Positions 8,326 through 17,751 of a stretch of DNA of 64,000 nt are shown one piece after another. The stretch's first letter is position 1. Each line of letters opens with the position of its first letter. A model generated the notes under the pieces. The model worked only from the letters and a program-made list of their open reading frames with translations, was not told where the DNA came from and searched no databases. This stretch comes from Pusillibacter faecalis. GTDB lineage: Bacteria; Bacillota; Clostridia; Oscillospirales; Oscillospiraceae. Where the stretch lies: assembly GCF_018408705.1 (NCBI RefSeq), contig NZ_AP023421.1, positions 372,001 to 436,000 on the forward strand. The letters are read 5' to 3'. A program made the position numbers and the translations under genes.

Positions 8326-9810
8326 ATGGCTCTTGACCACACATTTTTCGAGGAGATGGAGGCCCGGATTCCAAAGGGCAAGGTCCGCACCCGGTTTGCC
8401 CCCTCCCCTACCGGCTATATGCATGTAGGAAATCTGCGTACAGCACTTTATACCTGGCTGATCGCCCGGCACGCCGGCGGCACCTTCATCCTTCGCATTG
8501 AGGACACCGACCAGGGGCGGCTGGTGGAGGGCGCTACAGAGGTCATCTACCGCACTCTGGCGGAGTGCGGACTGACCCATGACGAGGGGCCCGACGTGGG
8601 CGGCCCCGTGGGACCCTATATCCAGTCCGAGCGCCGGAACCTTTATGGAAAGTACGCGGAACTTCTGGTGGAAAGGGGCGCCGCTTACTACTGCTTTTGT
8701 GAAAAAGCTGAGGAGGACTCTGGTGACTGGGATCGGGCGGAGGACCCCTGTCGGTGCATGAGCGCTGAAGAGATTCAGGCCAATCTGGACGCTGGCAAGC
8801 CCTATGTGATCCGGCAGAAAATCCCTCACGAGGGCACCACCACCTTTCACGACGTATCCTTCGGTGATATCACGGTGGAAAATCAGACCCTGGACGACCA
8901 AGTACTCTTGAAACGGGACGGCTTGCCCACCTATAACTTTGCCAATGTGGTGGACGACCACCTGATGGGCATCACCCATGTGGTCCGCGGCAGCGAATAC
9001 CTCAGCTCCGCCCCCAAGTATAACCTGCTGTACGAGGCCTTCGGCTGGGAGATTCCCACCTATGTCCACTGTTCCCCTGTCATGCGGGACCAGCACAACA
9101 AGATGTCCAAGCGCCACGGCGACCCTTCCTATGAGGACTTAATTGCCCAAGGGTATCTGACCCCTGCCGTGTTGAATTACGTAGCTCTGCTGGGCTGGGC
9201 TCCCAAGGGCGAGCGGAGCGAGCAGGAAATTTTCTCCTTGGCGGAACTGGTGGACGCCTTTGATATTGCTGGTATTTCCAAGTCCCCAGCCATCTTTGAC
9301 CTGGCGAAGCTGGACTATTTCAATGCGACGTATCTCCGGGCTCTGAGCGCTGGGGAATTTGCCAAAATCGCAGAGCCCTATATCCGCCAAAGCGTGAAGA
9401 ATTCCGCCATTGACATTGCGGCGGTTGCGGCACTGCTCCAGGCCCGGTGTGAAAAGCTGACGGAGATTCCGGAAAAAGTGGATTTTCTGGACGCGCTACC
9501 CGAATACGACGTGAGCTTTTTCACCAACAAAAAGTCCAAAACCGACAGTGCCATCTCCCTGAACATGCTCAGGGAGGCCATTCCGGCGCTGGAGGGTATT
9601 TCCATCTGGAGTCAGGAGGCTGTGCATGACACGCTGATTGCCCTTGCCGAGCGGTTGGGCGTGAAAAATGCAACGCTGATGTGGCCCGTGCGCATTGCCG
9701 TGGCCGGCAAGCTTGTCACTCCCGGCGGTGCCGTGGAACTCTGCCATATCCTTGGCAGAGACGAGACTCTGCGCCGACTGCGTTTCGGTATGAAAAAACT
9801 GGAGGGCTGA
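8326..9810 (+). CDS. gltX: Glutamate-tRNA ligase
   Basis: Class I synthetase of 494 residues that charges tRNA-Glu, and possibly tRNA-Gln in clostridia using the amidotransferase route. The HIGH-like motif APSPTGYMHVGNLRTAL lies at residues 25-41, the DTDQGR block follows, and KMSKRHGD is near residue 260. An anticodon-binding helical domain fills the C-terminus. The start is supported by GGAGG with a 7-base spacer and by a near-consensus promoter. It is followed after about 35 bases by asnA in the same direction, so both probably share a transcript ending at 10862-10891. Confidence 0.95.
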   Translation: MALDHTFFEEMEARIPKGKVRTRFAPSPTGYMHVGNLRTALYTWLIARHAGGTFILRIEDTDQGRLVEGATEVIYRTLAECGLTHDEGPDVGGPVGPYIQSERRNLYGKYAELLVERGAAYYCFCEKAEEDSGDWDRAEDPCRCMSAEEIQANLDAGKPYVIRQKIPHEGTTTFHDVSFGDITVENQTLDDQVLLKRDGLPTYNFANVVDDHLMGITHVVRGSEYLSSAPKYNLLYEAFGWEIPTYVHCSPVMRDQHNKMSKRHGDPSYEDLIAQGYLTPAVLNYVALLGWAPKGERSEQEIFSLAELVDAFDIAGISKSPAIFDLAKLDYFNATYLRALSAGEFAKIAEPYIRQSVKNSAIDIAAVAALLQARCEKLTEIPEKVDFLDALPEYDVSFFTNKKSKTDSAISLNMLREAIPALEGISIWSQEAVHDTLIALAERLGVKNATLMWPVRIAVAGKLVTPGGAVELCHILGRDETLRRLRFGMKKLEG

Positions 9811-9845
9811 CTCCACCAAAATCTCACATAAAGGACTGTATGAAC

Positions 9846-10853
9846 ATGAGCAAACTGACCATTCCCGCCGGCTATAAGATGCCCTTGACCAACAATGAGC
9901 TCCAGCGCGCTATTGAGCTGATTCACGCCGACTTTCAGCATAACCTGACGGTGCGGCTGAATCTGCACCGGGTCTCCGCCCCTCTGTTTGTAGATGGCGC
10001 CACCGGCCTCAATGATGACCTGAACGGTGTGGAGCGCCCGGTCACATTTGACATCCCTGACGTGGGAACCGATGGTCAGGTAGTCCACTCTCTGGCCAAG
10101 TGGAAGCGGCTGGCCCTCAAGCGCTATGAGTTCAAGCTGGGCACGGGTCTCTATACTGATATGAACGCCATCCGCCGGGATGAGGTCGTGGACAACCTCC
10201 ACTCCATTTATGTGGACCAGTGGGACTGGGAAAAGCACATTGACCCCCAGAACCGGAACGTCCTCTACCTCAAGGATACCGTCCGGGAAATTGTGGGCTG
10301 TATCTGTGACACCGCCACCGCCCTGCGTAACGCCTTCCCCGTCCTGACCTTCCGCCCGGACCGGGATGTGTACTTCATTACCACACAGGAGCTGGAGGAC
10401 CGTTTTCCCAACCTGACTCCCAATGAGCGGGAGTTGGAAATTTGCCGGTTGCATCACACGGTGTTCCTGATGCAGATCGGCAAAACGCTGAAATCCGGCT
10501 CCAAGCACGATGGCCGTGCACCTGACTATGACGACTGGGATCTCAACGGCGACATCCTCATGTGGAACCCGGTTCTAGGGCGGAATTTTGAGGTCTCCTC
10601 CATGGGTATCCGGGTGGATGCCGCAGCTCTGGACCGCCAGCTGGAAGAGTCCGGCTGCAACCAGCGCAGGAATCTCCCCTTCCATCAGATGCTTTTGCAT
10701 GGAGAACTGCCCCAGTCCATCGGCGGCGGCATCGGTCAGTCCCGTCTGTGCATGCTGCTGCTTGGTACGTGTCATATCGGCGAGGTACAGGTCAGCTTGT
10801 GGGACCAAGAGACTCTGCGCGCCTGTGAAAAAGCCGGCATCACATTGCTGTAA
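9846..10853 (+). CDS. asnA: Aspartate-ammonia ligase
   Basis: The 335-residue protein is AsnA, which makes asparagine from aspartate, ammonia and ATP. It has the class II synthetase-like core with RVSAPLFV, GLNDDLNGVERPV, VVHSLAKWKR, YVDQWDWEK and the C-terminal GGGIGQSRLCMLLL segment. The frame is open far upstream into gltX; two ATGs occur at 9840 and 9846 after AAGGA at 9831-9835, and the second (MSKLTIPAGYK) looks like the usual N-terminus of the family. The pairing with gltX groups amino-acid and aminoacyl-tRNA supply on one transcript. Confidence 0.93.
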   Translation: MSKLTIPAGYKMPLTNNELQRAIELIHADFQHNLTVRLNLHRVSAPLFVDGATGLNDDLNGVERPVTFDIPDVGTDGQVVHSLAKWKRLALKRYEFKLGTGLYTDMNAIRRDEVVDNLHSIYVDQWDWEKHIDPQNRNVLYLKDTVREIVGCICDTATALRNAFPVLTFRPDRDVYFITTQELEDRFPNLTPNERELEICRLHHTVFLMQIGKTLKSGSKHDGRAPDYDDWDLNGDILMWNPVLGRNFEVSSMGIRVDAAALDRQLEESGCNQRRNLPFHQMLLHGELPQSIGGGIGQSRLCMLLLGTCHIGEVQVSLWDQETLRACEKAGITLL

Positions 10854-10861
10854 TTTGCTCA

Positions 10862-10891
10862 AAAGCCCCGCTCCGTTTGGAGCGGGGCTTT
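10862..10891. terminator. Bidirectional terminator after asnA
   Basis: A 13-bp perfect GC-rich stem flanked by A and T runs with a GTTT loop lies between the convergent asnA and corA-like genes and can serve both. Confidence 0.85.
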
Positions 10892-10938
10892 ATTCCGGAG
10901 AAGCAGAGAGTTTTTCCAGGTTTTTCTGGAGGCATCAT

Positions 10939-11850
10939 TTACCAAAATTTTTTCTTTTTCATAATCCAGAGGCATACTGTTACAACAAGAATACTGACGG
11001 CAATTACCGTCGGATAGCCATATTTCCATGTCAGCTCCGGCATCCCGGTAAAATTCATGCCATACCATCCTGCCAGCAGTGACAACGGCAGGAAAATGGT
11101 GGTAACAATAGTTAAAATCTTCATGATTCGATTCTGCCGGATATCAATCTCTGCCTGAAAGAGCTCCCGAACTTGAAGACAGTACTCCCTCAGCAGCTGG
11201 GCTTCGTTGCGCAGCCGGCCAAGGCGTTTTTCCAACATGTGAAAAAGCCTGGTTTCGTTTGTGGAGAAAAATCCGTTTTCGTTTTCCTCCAATTCGCAGG
11301 CCACGTCATCCAGCTGGTCATAGTAGCGAAACCAGGCAGCCGCTTCCTTGCGCAGCCGACTCACCTGAGCATTGAAGCCGTCTAATTCGCCTGAGAGTCC
11401 CCGATCCTCCATCTGGGCCAGCTGATCCTCCATCTCCTCCAAATGGTGCAGATCCCGATAGATCAGCAGCTCCAAAAATTCATAAAACAGCCGGCCGGGC
11501 CCATTCTCCTGCCAGCGCTTTTCCCGGCCAAGCCGCTTGATCAGCGCGTGGGCCGCCCCTGAATCATCACAGATCACAACCACGCTGGCCGTTAGCATGT
11601 AACCGAACGCGATTCGTTCTCCCTCCTTGGTATATCTGGGAGTCACAATGGTTCCGCACAGGCAATCCCGCCGCGCCTCTGCCTTGCATACCCGGGCATC
11701 TCTTGCCAACGGCGTGTGTTGGAGAACGCCCTCCAGGCACTTTAGTTCTGGATGCTGAGACAGCTCCTGGGAGGTCAGCAGGACCAGCACCTGTCCCTCT
11801 GTACAATGGTCCACCAGGCTCAACTCTGGACCGATCTGATAGAGTACCAT
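10939..11850 (-). CDS. CorA-family divalent cation transporter
   Basis: About 303 residues: an N-terminal cytosolic domain with a long helical region, then two C-terminal membrane helices, the first ending in the diagnostic YGMNF loop (GMN motif) and the second followed by a Lys-rich tail. CorA proteins form pentameric Mg2+ (or Co2+/Ni2+) channels. The start was set at the ATG at 11850 because GAGGAG is 8 bases upstream; an upstream in-frame TTG sits before that ribosome site. It is not in an operon with the flavodiiron gene, since a terminator lies between them. Confidence 0.88.
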   Translation of the reverse strand: MVLYQIGPELSLVDHCTEGQVLVLLTSQELSQHPELKCLEGVLQHTPLARDARVCKAEARRDCLCGTIVTPRYTKEGERIAFGYMLTASVVVICDDSGAAHALIKRLGREKRWQENGPGRLFYEFLELLIYRDLHHLEEMEDQLAQMEDRGLSGELDGFNAQVSRLRKEAAAWFRYYDQLDDVACELEENENGFFSTNETRLFHMLEKRLGRLRNEAQLLREYCLQVRELFQAEIDIRQNRIMKILTIVTTIFLPLSLLAGWYGMNFTGMPELTWKYGYPTVIAVSILVVTVCLWIMKKKKFW

Positions 11851-11892
11851 CACGCCCGCTCCTCTCTCCAAAGTTCTGTACCGCCGCAGAGG

Positions 11893-11926
11893 AAAAGGCC
11901 CGGTTCAGGATTGCCAAAACCGGGCC
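11893..11926 (-). terminator. Terminator of the flavodiiron gene
   Basis: A 9-bp GGCCCGGTT/AACCGGGCC stem is followed on the minus strand by TTTTCC, 13 bases after the fprA-like stop. Confidence 0.75.
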
Positions 11927-11938
11927 GCTATGGGAACA

Positions 11939-13144
11939 TCAGGCCATGATATCAGCCGCCAGCGCGTCGGCTAGAGCTTTCAACACCTCGCACTGCGCCT
12001 CCTTCACAGAGGATTTGACGCTGACGGTCTCTCCCAGCAGCGTCATGTTTTTCATGGAGGAAACAATTTCGCCCATCAGCTTTCCGGACTGCGGTCCCCA
12101 GGAGCCGTTTTCAATCAGGGCCACGGTGCGGTTTTGCAGATTGTGCGCCTTCAGATCTAGCAGCAGATTTTCCATAGGTGTGAAAATGCCATTATTATAG
12201 GTAGACGCTGCAAAAACCAAGTGACTGCACCGGAAGGCCTCGCTGACCAGCAGGGAGACATCTGTGTGGGATACATCGTACAGTGCGATATTTTGCACCC
12301 CCTGCTGCGCCAAGCGATTTGCCAACAGATCCGCAGCATTTTCCGTGTGGCCGTAGACCGAACCGCAGAAGATAGCCGCTGTCCGTTCCTCCGGCGTATA
12401 GGTGCTCCATTTCTCATACTTGTCCAGAAACCATCCCAAATCTTTCCGCCAAATTGGGCCGTGAAGCGGGCAGAGCATAGCGATCTCCTGCTGTGCGGCT
12501 TTTTTCAGCAAGCTCTGCACCTGTACTCCGTATTTTCCAACGATGTTGGTATAATACCGGCGGGCATCGTCCAGCCAATCCCGCTCAAACTGCACCTCAT
12601 CCGCGAAAAGGTTGCCGTTTAGCGCGCCAAAGGTGCCAAATGCATCCGCAGAAAACAAAATCTTCTCCGTGACATCATATGTCACCATCACCTCCGGCCA
12701 GTGGACCATGGGTGCCATCAAAAATGTAAAGGTGTGGCGGCCGGTCTGCAGGGTGTCTCCCTCTTTCACCGTCACGCAGTGCCCAGACACGTCCAAATCA
12801 AAGAACTGGCTAATCATGGAGACTGTCTTGGCACTGCCTACCACCTGGACCTCTGGCCAGCGCCGCAGCGTCTCCATCAGCAGAGCACAGTGGTCGGGCT
12901 CCATGTGATTCACCACCACGTAGTCCAGCGGCCGCCCTTGTAGGCCATATTCCACATTCTCCCAGAAACGGTCTCCAACAGCCTTGTCCACCGTGTCCAG
13001 CAGCACCGTCTTTTCGTCCAATACCAGATAGGAGTTATAAGAAACTCCCCGCGGAATTGGGTATACATTTTCAAAAAGAGACAGACGCCGGTCTGACGCT
13101 CCTACATAGCAGATATCCGCAGTGATTGACTGGATGCAATGCAT
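11939..13144 (-). CDS. fprA: Flavodiiron protein (FprA family)
   Basis: The 401-residue A-type flavoprotein has a metallo-beta-lactamase-like domain (about residues 1-250) carrying the diiron HxExDH ligands (HMEPDH near residue 80, HWPE near 147, HGP near 227) and a C-terminal flavodoxin domain (CGSVYGHTENAA). These cytosolic enzymes reduce O2 to water, or NO to N2O, protecting strict anaerobes. The start is supported by AAGGAG and a TTGACA promoter. It stands alone between its own promoter and terminator. Confidence 0.92.
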   Translation of the reverse strand: MHCIQSITADICYVGASDRRLSLFENVYPIPRGVSYNSYLVLDEKTVLLDTVDKAVGDRFWENVEYGLQGRPLDYVVVNHMEPDHCALLMETLRRWPEVQVVGSAKTVSMISQFFDLDVSGHCVTVKEGDTLQTGRHTFTFLMAPMVHWPEVMVTYDVTEKILFSADAFGTFGALNGNLFADEVQFERDWLDDARRYYTNIVGKYGVQVQSLLKKAAQQEIAMLCPLHGPIWRKDLGWFLDKYEKWSTYTPEERTAAIFCGSVYGHTENAADLLANRLAQQGVQNIALYDVSHTDVSLLVSEAFRCSHLVFAASTYNNGIFTPMENLLLDLKAHNLQNRTVALIENGSWGPQSGKLMGEIVSSMKNMTLLGETVSVKSSVKEAQCEVLKALADALAADIMA

Positions 13145-13177
13145 GATTGTTCTCCTTACATGATAAATTTCAAAATT

Positions 13178-13206
13178 ACTCTACTCGTCTCCATGCCATT
13201 TGTCAA
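13178..13206 (-). promoter_or_regulatory. Promoter of fprA
   Basis: Minus strand TTGACA (13201-13206), a 17-base spacer and TAGAGT (13178-13183), 33 bases before the start codon. Confidence 0.65.
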
Positions 13207-13265
13207 GAGTTGCGCACATCTGCGCTTCCAAAAATCCGGTCTCGCATCATAGAGCGGCGGCTTCA

Positions 13266-13309
13266 AAAAAACAGGCGGTTCCCCTGAAACCACGGGAACC
13301 GCCTGTTTT
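13266..13309 (-). terminator. Terminator of the V-type ATPase operon
   Basis: A 16-bp perfect stem (13268-13283 with 13294-13309) followed on the minus strand by a run of T, 14 bases past the subunit D stop codon. Confidence 0.85.
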
Positions 13310-13322
13310 CACCTCAAGCGCT

Positions 13323-14036
13323 CTATACCTCTCCGGGTGCTTCCTCAGCAGTTCCAAAGGCACGGATCGCTCTGGCATCCGCCTCCTGCCGTTCCTCGAT
13401 CGCTTCCTTCAAAAGCATATCCTTGACCTTCATCAGGCGAATCGTCGTAGCCCGGTCGTTTTCATCCAGCTTCATATTGATATACCGGATTGCCTCCTGG
13501 GTATTGGGGATCATCACGTATTCCAATGCGTTGACCCGCCGGCGTGTTTTCTCAATCTCTTCCGCCATCAGCTGTGCGGACTTCTCAATCTCCGCCAGCT
13601 TCAGCATCTTCCGGAATACATGTCCCAATGCCTCCACAGCAGTGTCCAGCTCACCGGAGGTAGCTGCAAAGCCATAGGGATAGATATCGGAATCCGAACG
13701 GGTCTGTGTCTGAAAGTGGTACACTGGCACATTGACAGACATGATATTCTGCGTGGTCTGGGTCAGCTCCACGCTTTGCTTCGGATAGAGCAGCGCTTGC
13801 TCCAAAGCCTCAGAGCTCATAAGCGCAGAGGCAACGGTAAAGGATTTGTGAACTGTCATCAGCTCCTCCTCCACCTCTTCCCGGAGCGCTCGAACCTCCC
13901 GGACGGTCTCAAGGAACTGCTTCATCAATTCATCCCGTTTATCCTTAAGCAGCTTGTGGCCCCGCTGGGCGGTTTTCAGCTTTCCCTTCAGCCGGGTCAG
14001 CTCCATACGGGTGGGGATGACGGTGATATCGGCCAT
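13323..14036 (-). CDS. atpD: V-type ATPase subunit D
   Basis: The 237-residue central-shaft subunit is mostly long helices forming an antiparallel coiled coil, with the usual start ITVIPTRMELTRLKGKLKTA. It couples rotation of the membrane ring to ATP hydrolysis or synthesis in the A3B3 head. It is the last gene of the operon, preceded by AGGAGGGG. It is separated from subunit B by 162 bases, a wider gap than elsewhere in the operon, which holds a small open frame in the same phase. Confidence 0.93.
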   Translation of the reverse strand: MADITVIPTRMELTRLKGKLKTAQRGHKLLKDKRDELMKQFLETVREVRALREEVEEELMTVHKSFTVASALMSSEALEQALLYPKQSVELTQTTQNIMSVNVPVYHFQTQTRSDSDIYPYGFAATSGELDTAVEALGHVFRKMLKLAEIEKSAQLMAEEIEKTRRRVNALEYVMIPNTQEAIRYINMKLDENDRATTIRLMKVKDMLLKEAIEERQEADARAIRAFGTAEEAPGEV

Positions 14037-14039
14037 TGG

Positions 14040-14165
14040 CTATCCCCTCCTTCTTTCATAGAAATCTTTCAGGCAATCAGTTCCACATACAAAAGCGACG
14101 ATCCATCTGCCATACTCTAAAGCACCACCATAAGCAAAATATTCACCCACAGTCATCGCTATCAT
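14040..14165 (-). CDS. Possible 41-residue small protein within V-ATPase operon
   Basis: Between subunits B and D lies an open frame of 41 codons starting MIAMTVGEYFAYGGALEYG and ending in Glu-Arg-Arg-Arg-Gly, with its stop 3 bases before the atpD start codon. It is rich in aromatic residues (four Tyr, three Phe, one Trp), has two Cys and one short hydrophobic stretch, and fills most of the otherwise unexplained gap. The ribosome site is weak (AGGT close to the ATG), and I do not recognise the sequence. It could be a chance frame. Confidence 0.3.
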   Translation of the reverse strand: MIAMTVGEYFAYGGALEYGRWIVAFVCGTDCLKDFYERRRG

Positions 14166-14198
14166 GGACCTGTCTTTTTCAGGGATCAGGGAACCTTG

Positions 14199-15587
14199 TC
14201 ATGCCTCCGCGTCCTTCTTGGGCCAGTACTTCTCAATATACTCGGGCTTGATCCGCTTGAGCTCACTCTTGGGTAGGATGCTGAGAAGCTCCCAGCCCAG
14301 GTCCAACGTCTCCTCAATGGAGCGGTTCTCCTCATAGCCCTGGTTGACGTAGCGCTTTTCAAACTCGTCGGCAAATTTGGCGTACAGCAAGTCTGTGGGC
14401 GTCAGAGCGGCCTCGCCCAGGATGCTCATGAGCTCCTTGTTATCCTTACCGGTGGAGTAGGCGGCGAAAAGCTGGTTCATGGTGTTGGCATGGTCCTCTC
14501 GGGTTTTGCCCTCTCCAATGCCCTTGTCCTTGAGGCGGGAGAGGCTGGGCAGCACATCCACCGGCGGGTGGATGCCCTGGCGGTAGAGCGCGCGGGAGAG
14601 GATGATCTGTCCCTCGGTGATATAGCCTGTCAGGTCAGGGATGGGGTGGGTTTTATCGTCCTCCGGCATGGTCAGAATGGGGATCAGGGTGATGGAGCCC
14701 TTCTTTCCCAACTGCCGGCCGGCACGCTCATAGATCGTGGCCAGATTGGTATAGAGGTAGCCTGGGAAGCCGCGGCGTCCCGGAACCTCCTTCTTGGCGG
14801 CAGAAACCTCCCGCAGGGCCTCAGCGTAGTTGGTGATATCCGTCATGATGACCAGGACATGCATATCCTTCTCAAACGCCAGATACTCTGCGGCGGTCAA
14901 GGCCATGCGGGGCGTGGCAATCCGCTCCACAGCGGGGTCGTTGGCCAAGTTGGAGAACATCACCGTCCGGTCGATGGCTCCGGTGCGCTTGAACTCGCTG
15001 ACAAAAAACTCCGACTCCTCAAAGGTAATGCCGATGGCGGCGAACACCACGGCGAAATTGGAAGTATCGTCCCCGATTACCCGCGCCTGGCGGGCAATCT
15101 GAGCCGCCAGGTTTGCATGGGGCAGGCCGGAGCCGGAGAAGATAGGCAGCTTCTGTCCGCGCACCAGGGTGTTCAATCCGTCAATGGTGCTGACGCCAGT
15201 CTGGATGAACTCGTTGGGATAGTCCCGGGCCGCCGGGTTCATAGGCAGTCCGTTGATGTCCCGGTACTCCTCAGGCAGGATGTCGGGGCCGCCGTCAATG
15301 GGCCGACCCATGCCGTTGAATACCCGCCCCAGCATGTCGGCGGACACACCCAGCTGCAGGGGGTGTCCCAGGAAGCGGACCTTGGCATCCGCCAGGTTGA
15401 TGCCGGCTGCGGATTCAAAGAGCTGGACCACAGCGGTATCTCCGTTGACCTCCAGCACCTGGCCGCGGCGGATGGAGCCGTCCTGCAGCTCCACCTCTAC
15501 CAGCTCGTCATAGGTGACGTTCTCCACCATGCGGACCATCATCAGAGGGCTGACAATCTCCTCCACGGTTCTGTATTCTCGGATCAT
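14199..15587 (-). CDS. atpB: V-type ATPase subunit B
   Basis: The 462-residue non-catalytic head subunit has the P-loop region [17 protein letters not shown], a degenerate Walker A as expected for subunit B, and the conserved [34 protein letters not shown] segment. It alternates with subunit A in the A3B3 hexamer. Its start overlaps the stop of subunit A by four bases (ATGA), ensuring coupled synthesis. Length is normal. Confidence 0.95.
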   Translation of the reverse strand: MIREYRTVEEIVSPLMMVRMVENVTYDELVEVELQDGSIRRGQVLEVNGDTAVVQLFESAAGINLADAKVRFLGHPLQLGVSADMLGRVFNGMGRPIDGGPDILPEEYRDINGLPMNPAARDYPNEFIQTGVSTIDGLNTLVRGQKLPIFSGSGLPHANLAAQIARQARVIGDDTSNFAVVFAAIGITFEESEFFVSEFKRTGAIDRTVMFSNLANDPAVERIATPRMALTAAEYLAFEKDMHVLVIMTDITNYAEALREVSAAKKEVPGRRGFPGYLYTNLATIYERAGRQLGKKGSITLIPILTMPEDDKTHPIPDLTGYITEGQIILSRALYRQGIHPPVDVLPSLSRLKDKGIGEGKTREDHANTMNQLFAAYSTGKDNKELMSILGEAALTPTDLLYAKFADEFEKRYVNQGYEENRSIEETLDLGWELLSILPKSELKRIKPEYIEKYWPKKDAEA

Positions 15588-17356
15588 ACCTGCTCACCTC
15601 CCTGGGCGGTCACTGTTTCAATTTCCTGGGCCATTTCCGCCTCAATTCGGGCGTACTCCTGGGGATAGTCCGCCTCGGGCACGCTCTTGGCCCGGCCGAT
15701 CTTCTCCCGGGCTGGGATATCAAAGAGCTTCATCACCGGCGCACCCTTCTCAATGGCGCCGCGGCACAAAGCGTCGTAACGTAGAATCAGCGCCAGCAGC
15801 TTTTCCTGCCGCTCATAGGCGGAGAAACTGTCCACATCCATGAAGGCGTTTTGCTGCAGGAAGTCCTCCCGGACCATCCGGGCCACTTCCAGTGTCAGCT
15901 GGTCGGCAGGCGAGAGAGCGTCTTTGCCCACCAGCTGGACAATCTCATTCAGGCTGGATTCATTTTGTAAAATCCCCATGGCCTTTGTGCGGTTGCGCAT
16001 GAACTTCTCTCCCAAATTCTCGTCAAACCAAGGTTTCAGGGTGTCCAGATACAGGGAATAGGAGGTCAGCCAGTTGATGGCCGGGAAATGGCGCTTATAG
16101 GCCAGCGATGCATCCAGTGCCCAGAACACCTTGACAATCCGCATGGTAGCCTGGGAGACCGGCTCGGAGAGGTCACCGCCCGGAGGCGACACCGCGCCCA
16201 CGGCTGTCAGACTGCCCCGGCGCTCGTCAGAGCCGATGCACTCCACACTGCCGGCCCGCTCATAGAACTGAGCAAGGCGGGAGGCAAGGTAGGCCGGGTA
16301 GCCCTCCTCGCCGGGCATTTCCTCTAGCCGGCCGGACATCTCGCGCAGCGCCTCGGCCCAGCGGGAAGTGGAGTCTGCGATAACCGCCACGTCATAGCCC
16401 ATGTCCCGGAAATACTCCGCGATGGTGATACCGGTGTAGACGCTGGCCTCTCGGGCCGCCACGGGCATGTCGGAGGTGTTGGCAATCAGCACCGTCCGCT
16501 TCATCAGGCTCTCGCCGGTGCGAGGGTCTTTCAGCTCCGGGAACTCCCGCAGCACGTCGGTCATCTCGTTGCCACGCTCGCCGCAGCCAATGTAGACCAC
16601 AATATCCACGTCGGACCACTTAGCCAGCTGGTGCTGGACCACGGTCTTACCGGAGCCGAAGGGGCCGGGGACCGCCGCAGTGCCGCCCTTGGCGATAGGA
16701 AACATGGTGTCAATGATCCGCTGTCCAGAGCACAGGGGCCGCTTGGGGGGATATTTTTTCGTGTAAGGCCGGCCCACGCGGACAGGCCACTTCTGCAGCA
16801 TGGTCAGGGGCACTTCCCTGCCATCGTCAGTCTTCAAAACGGCGATGGTCTCTGTCACGTTGAACGAACCGCTCTCAATTTTAACAAGGGTCCCACCCAG
16901 CTGCGGGGGCACCATGATCTTATGGAGCACTACGGAGGTCTCCGGCACAGTGCCCAGAACGTCTCCGCCCACGACCTTGTCGCCCACCTTGGCGGTGGCG
17001 GTAAAGTCCCATTTCTTCTCATGGTCCACGGCGGGGACCTCCACGCCGCGAGTGATGCTGGCGCCCACCTTCTCCATGATTTTCTCCAGCGGGCGCTGAA
17101 TACCATCGTAGATGCCCTCAATCATGCCGGGCCCCAACTCCACGCTCATGGGCGCGCCGGTGGTAACTACCTCCGCGCCGGGGCCCAGGCCGGAAGTCTC
17201 CTCATATACCTGGATGGAGGCGGTGTCGCCCTTCATCGTCAGGATTTCGCCGATCAGACGCTGCGGACCCACGCGGACTACGTCGGACATATTGGCGTCC
17301 GACAGCCCTGTGGCCACCACCAGCGGTCCGGAAACTTTTACAATTTTACCGCTCAA
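15584..17356 (-). CDS. atpA: V-type ATPase catalytic subunit A
   Basis: The 590-residue catalytic subunit carries Walker [11 protein letters not shown] near residue 233, the GERGNEM block and the bulge domain between the N-terminal barrel and the nucleotide-binding domain (about residues 115-190) that marks V/A-type rather than F-type subunits. It is preceded by subunit F, 65 bases upstream, and overlaps subunit B. The enzyme either pumps ions with ATP or makes ATP from an ion gradient; this cannot be decided from the head subunits. Confidence 0.96.
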   Translation of the reverse strand: MSGKIVKVSGPLVVATGLSDANMSDVVRVGPQRLIGEILTMKGDTASIQVYEETSGLGPGAEVVTTGAPMSVELGPGMIEGIYDGIQRPLEKIMEKVGASITRGVEVPAVDHEKKWDFTATAKVGDKVVGGDVLGTVPETSVVLHKIMVPPQLGGTLVKIESGSFNVTETIAVLKTDDGREVPLTMLQKWPVRVGRPYTKKYPPKRPLCSGQRIIDTMFPIAKGGTAAVPGPFGSGKTVVQHQLAKWSDVDIVVYIGCGERGNEMTDVLREFPELKDPRTGESLMKRTVLIANTSDMPVAAREASVYTGITIAEYFRDMGYDVAVIADSTSRWAEALREMSGRLEEMPGEEGYPAYLASRLAQFYERAGSVECIGSDERRGSLTAVGAVSPPGGDLSEPVSQATMRIVKVFWALDASLAYKRHFPAINWLTSYSLYLDTLKPWFDENLGEKFMRNRTKAMGILQNESSLNEIVQLVGKDALSPADQLTLEVARMVREDFLQQNAFMDVDSFSAYERQEKLLALILRYDALCRGAIEKGAPVMKLFDIPAREKIGRAKSVPEADYPQEYARIEAEMAQEIETVTAQGGEQV

Positions 17357-17421
17357 ATCAGAATACCTTCTTCCTTGGAAATTTCTCTTCCGAGGCTGTT
17401 TCTCACATCAGCACAGCGGTT

Positions 17422-17742
17422 TTACAGAATATCCGCTCCAACCGCCCGCTCAATTGCCCGCTGGAGATTCTCTTTGCCGATGCCAAGAGATCCCTCTCTT
17501 CCGGGAATCAGAATAATCGCGGGCCGGAGCTCATCCTTGTAGCGATCCAGCAGCTCCTCCATATCCTTGGCCAGCGTCTCCGTGAGGTAAATCACCGCGC
17601 AGTCCGTTTTGGCCAGCTCCCGTATCTTGTCCTTGGCCTCCTCCACGGAGGCTACCGGATAGGTGTCCAGGCCGATGGCCCGAAAGCCCATAACGGACTC
17701 CCAGTCGCCCACGGCGGCAATTCGGTATGTCGTAGCCATCAC
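17422..17742 (-). CDS. atpF: V-type ATPase subunit F
   Basis: The 106-residue subunit F sits with D in the central shaft. The N-terminus (YRIAAVGDWESVMGFRAIG) matches the family's opening beta-strand and the small alpha/beta fold, and a helical C-terminus follows. Placement between C and A is standard for clostridial V-ATPase operons; the gap to C is 9 bases. Confidence 0.9.
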   Translation of the reverse strand: MMATTYRIAAVGDWESVMGFRAIGLDTYPVASVEEAKDKIRELAKTDCAVIYLTETLAKDMEELLDRYKDELRPAIILIPGREGSLGIGKENLQRAIERAVGADIL

Positions 17743-17751
17743 TCCACCACC

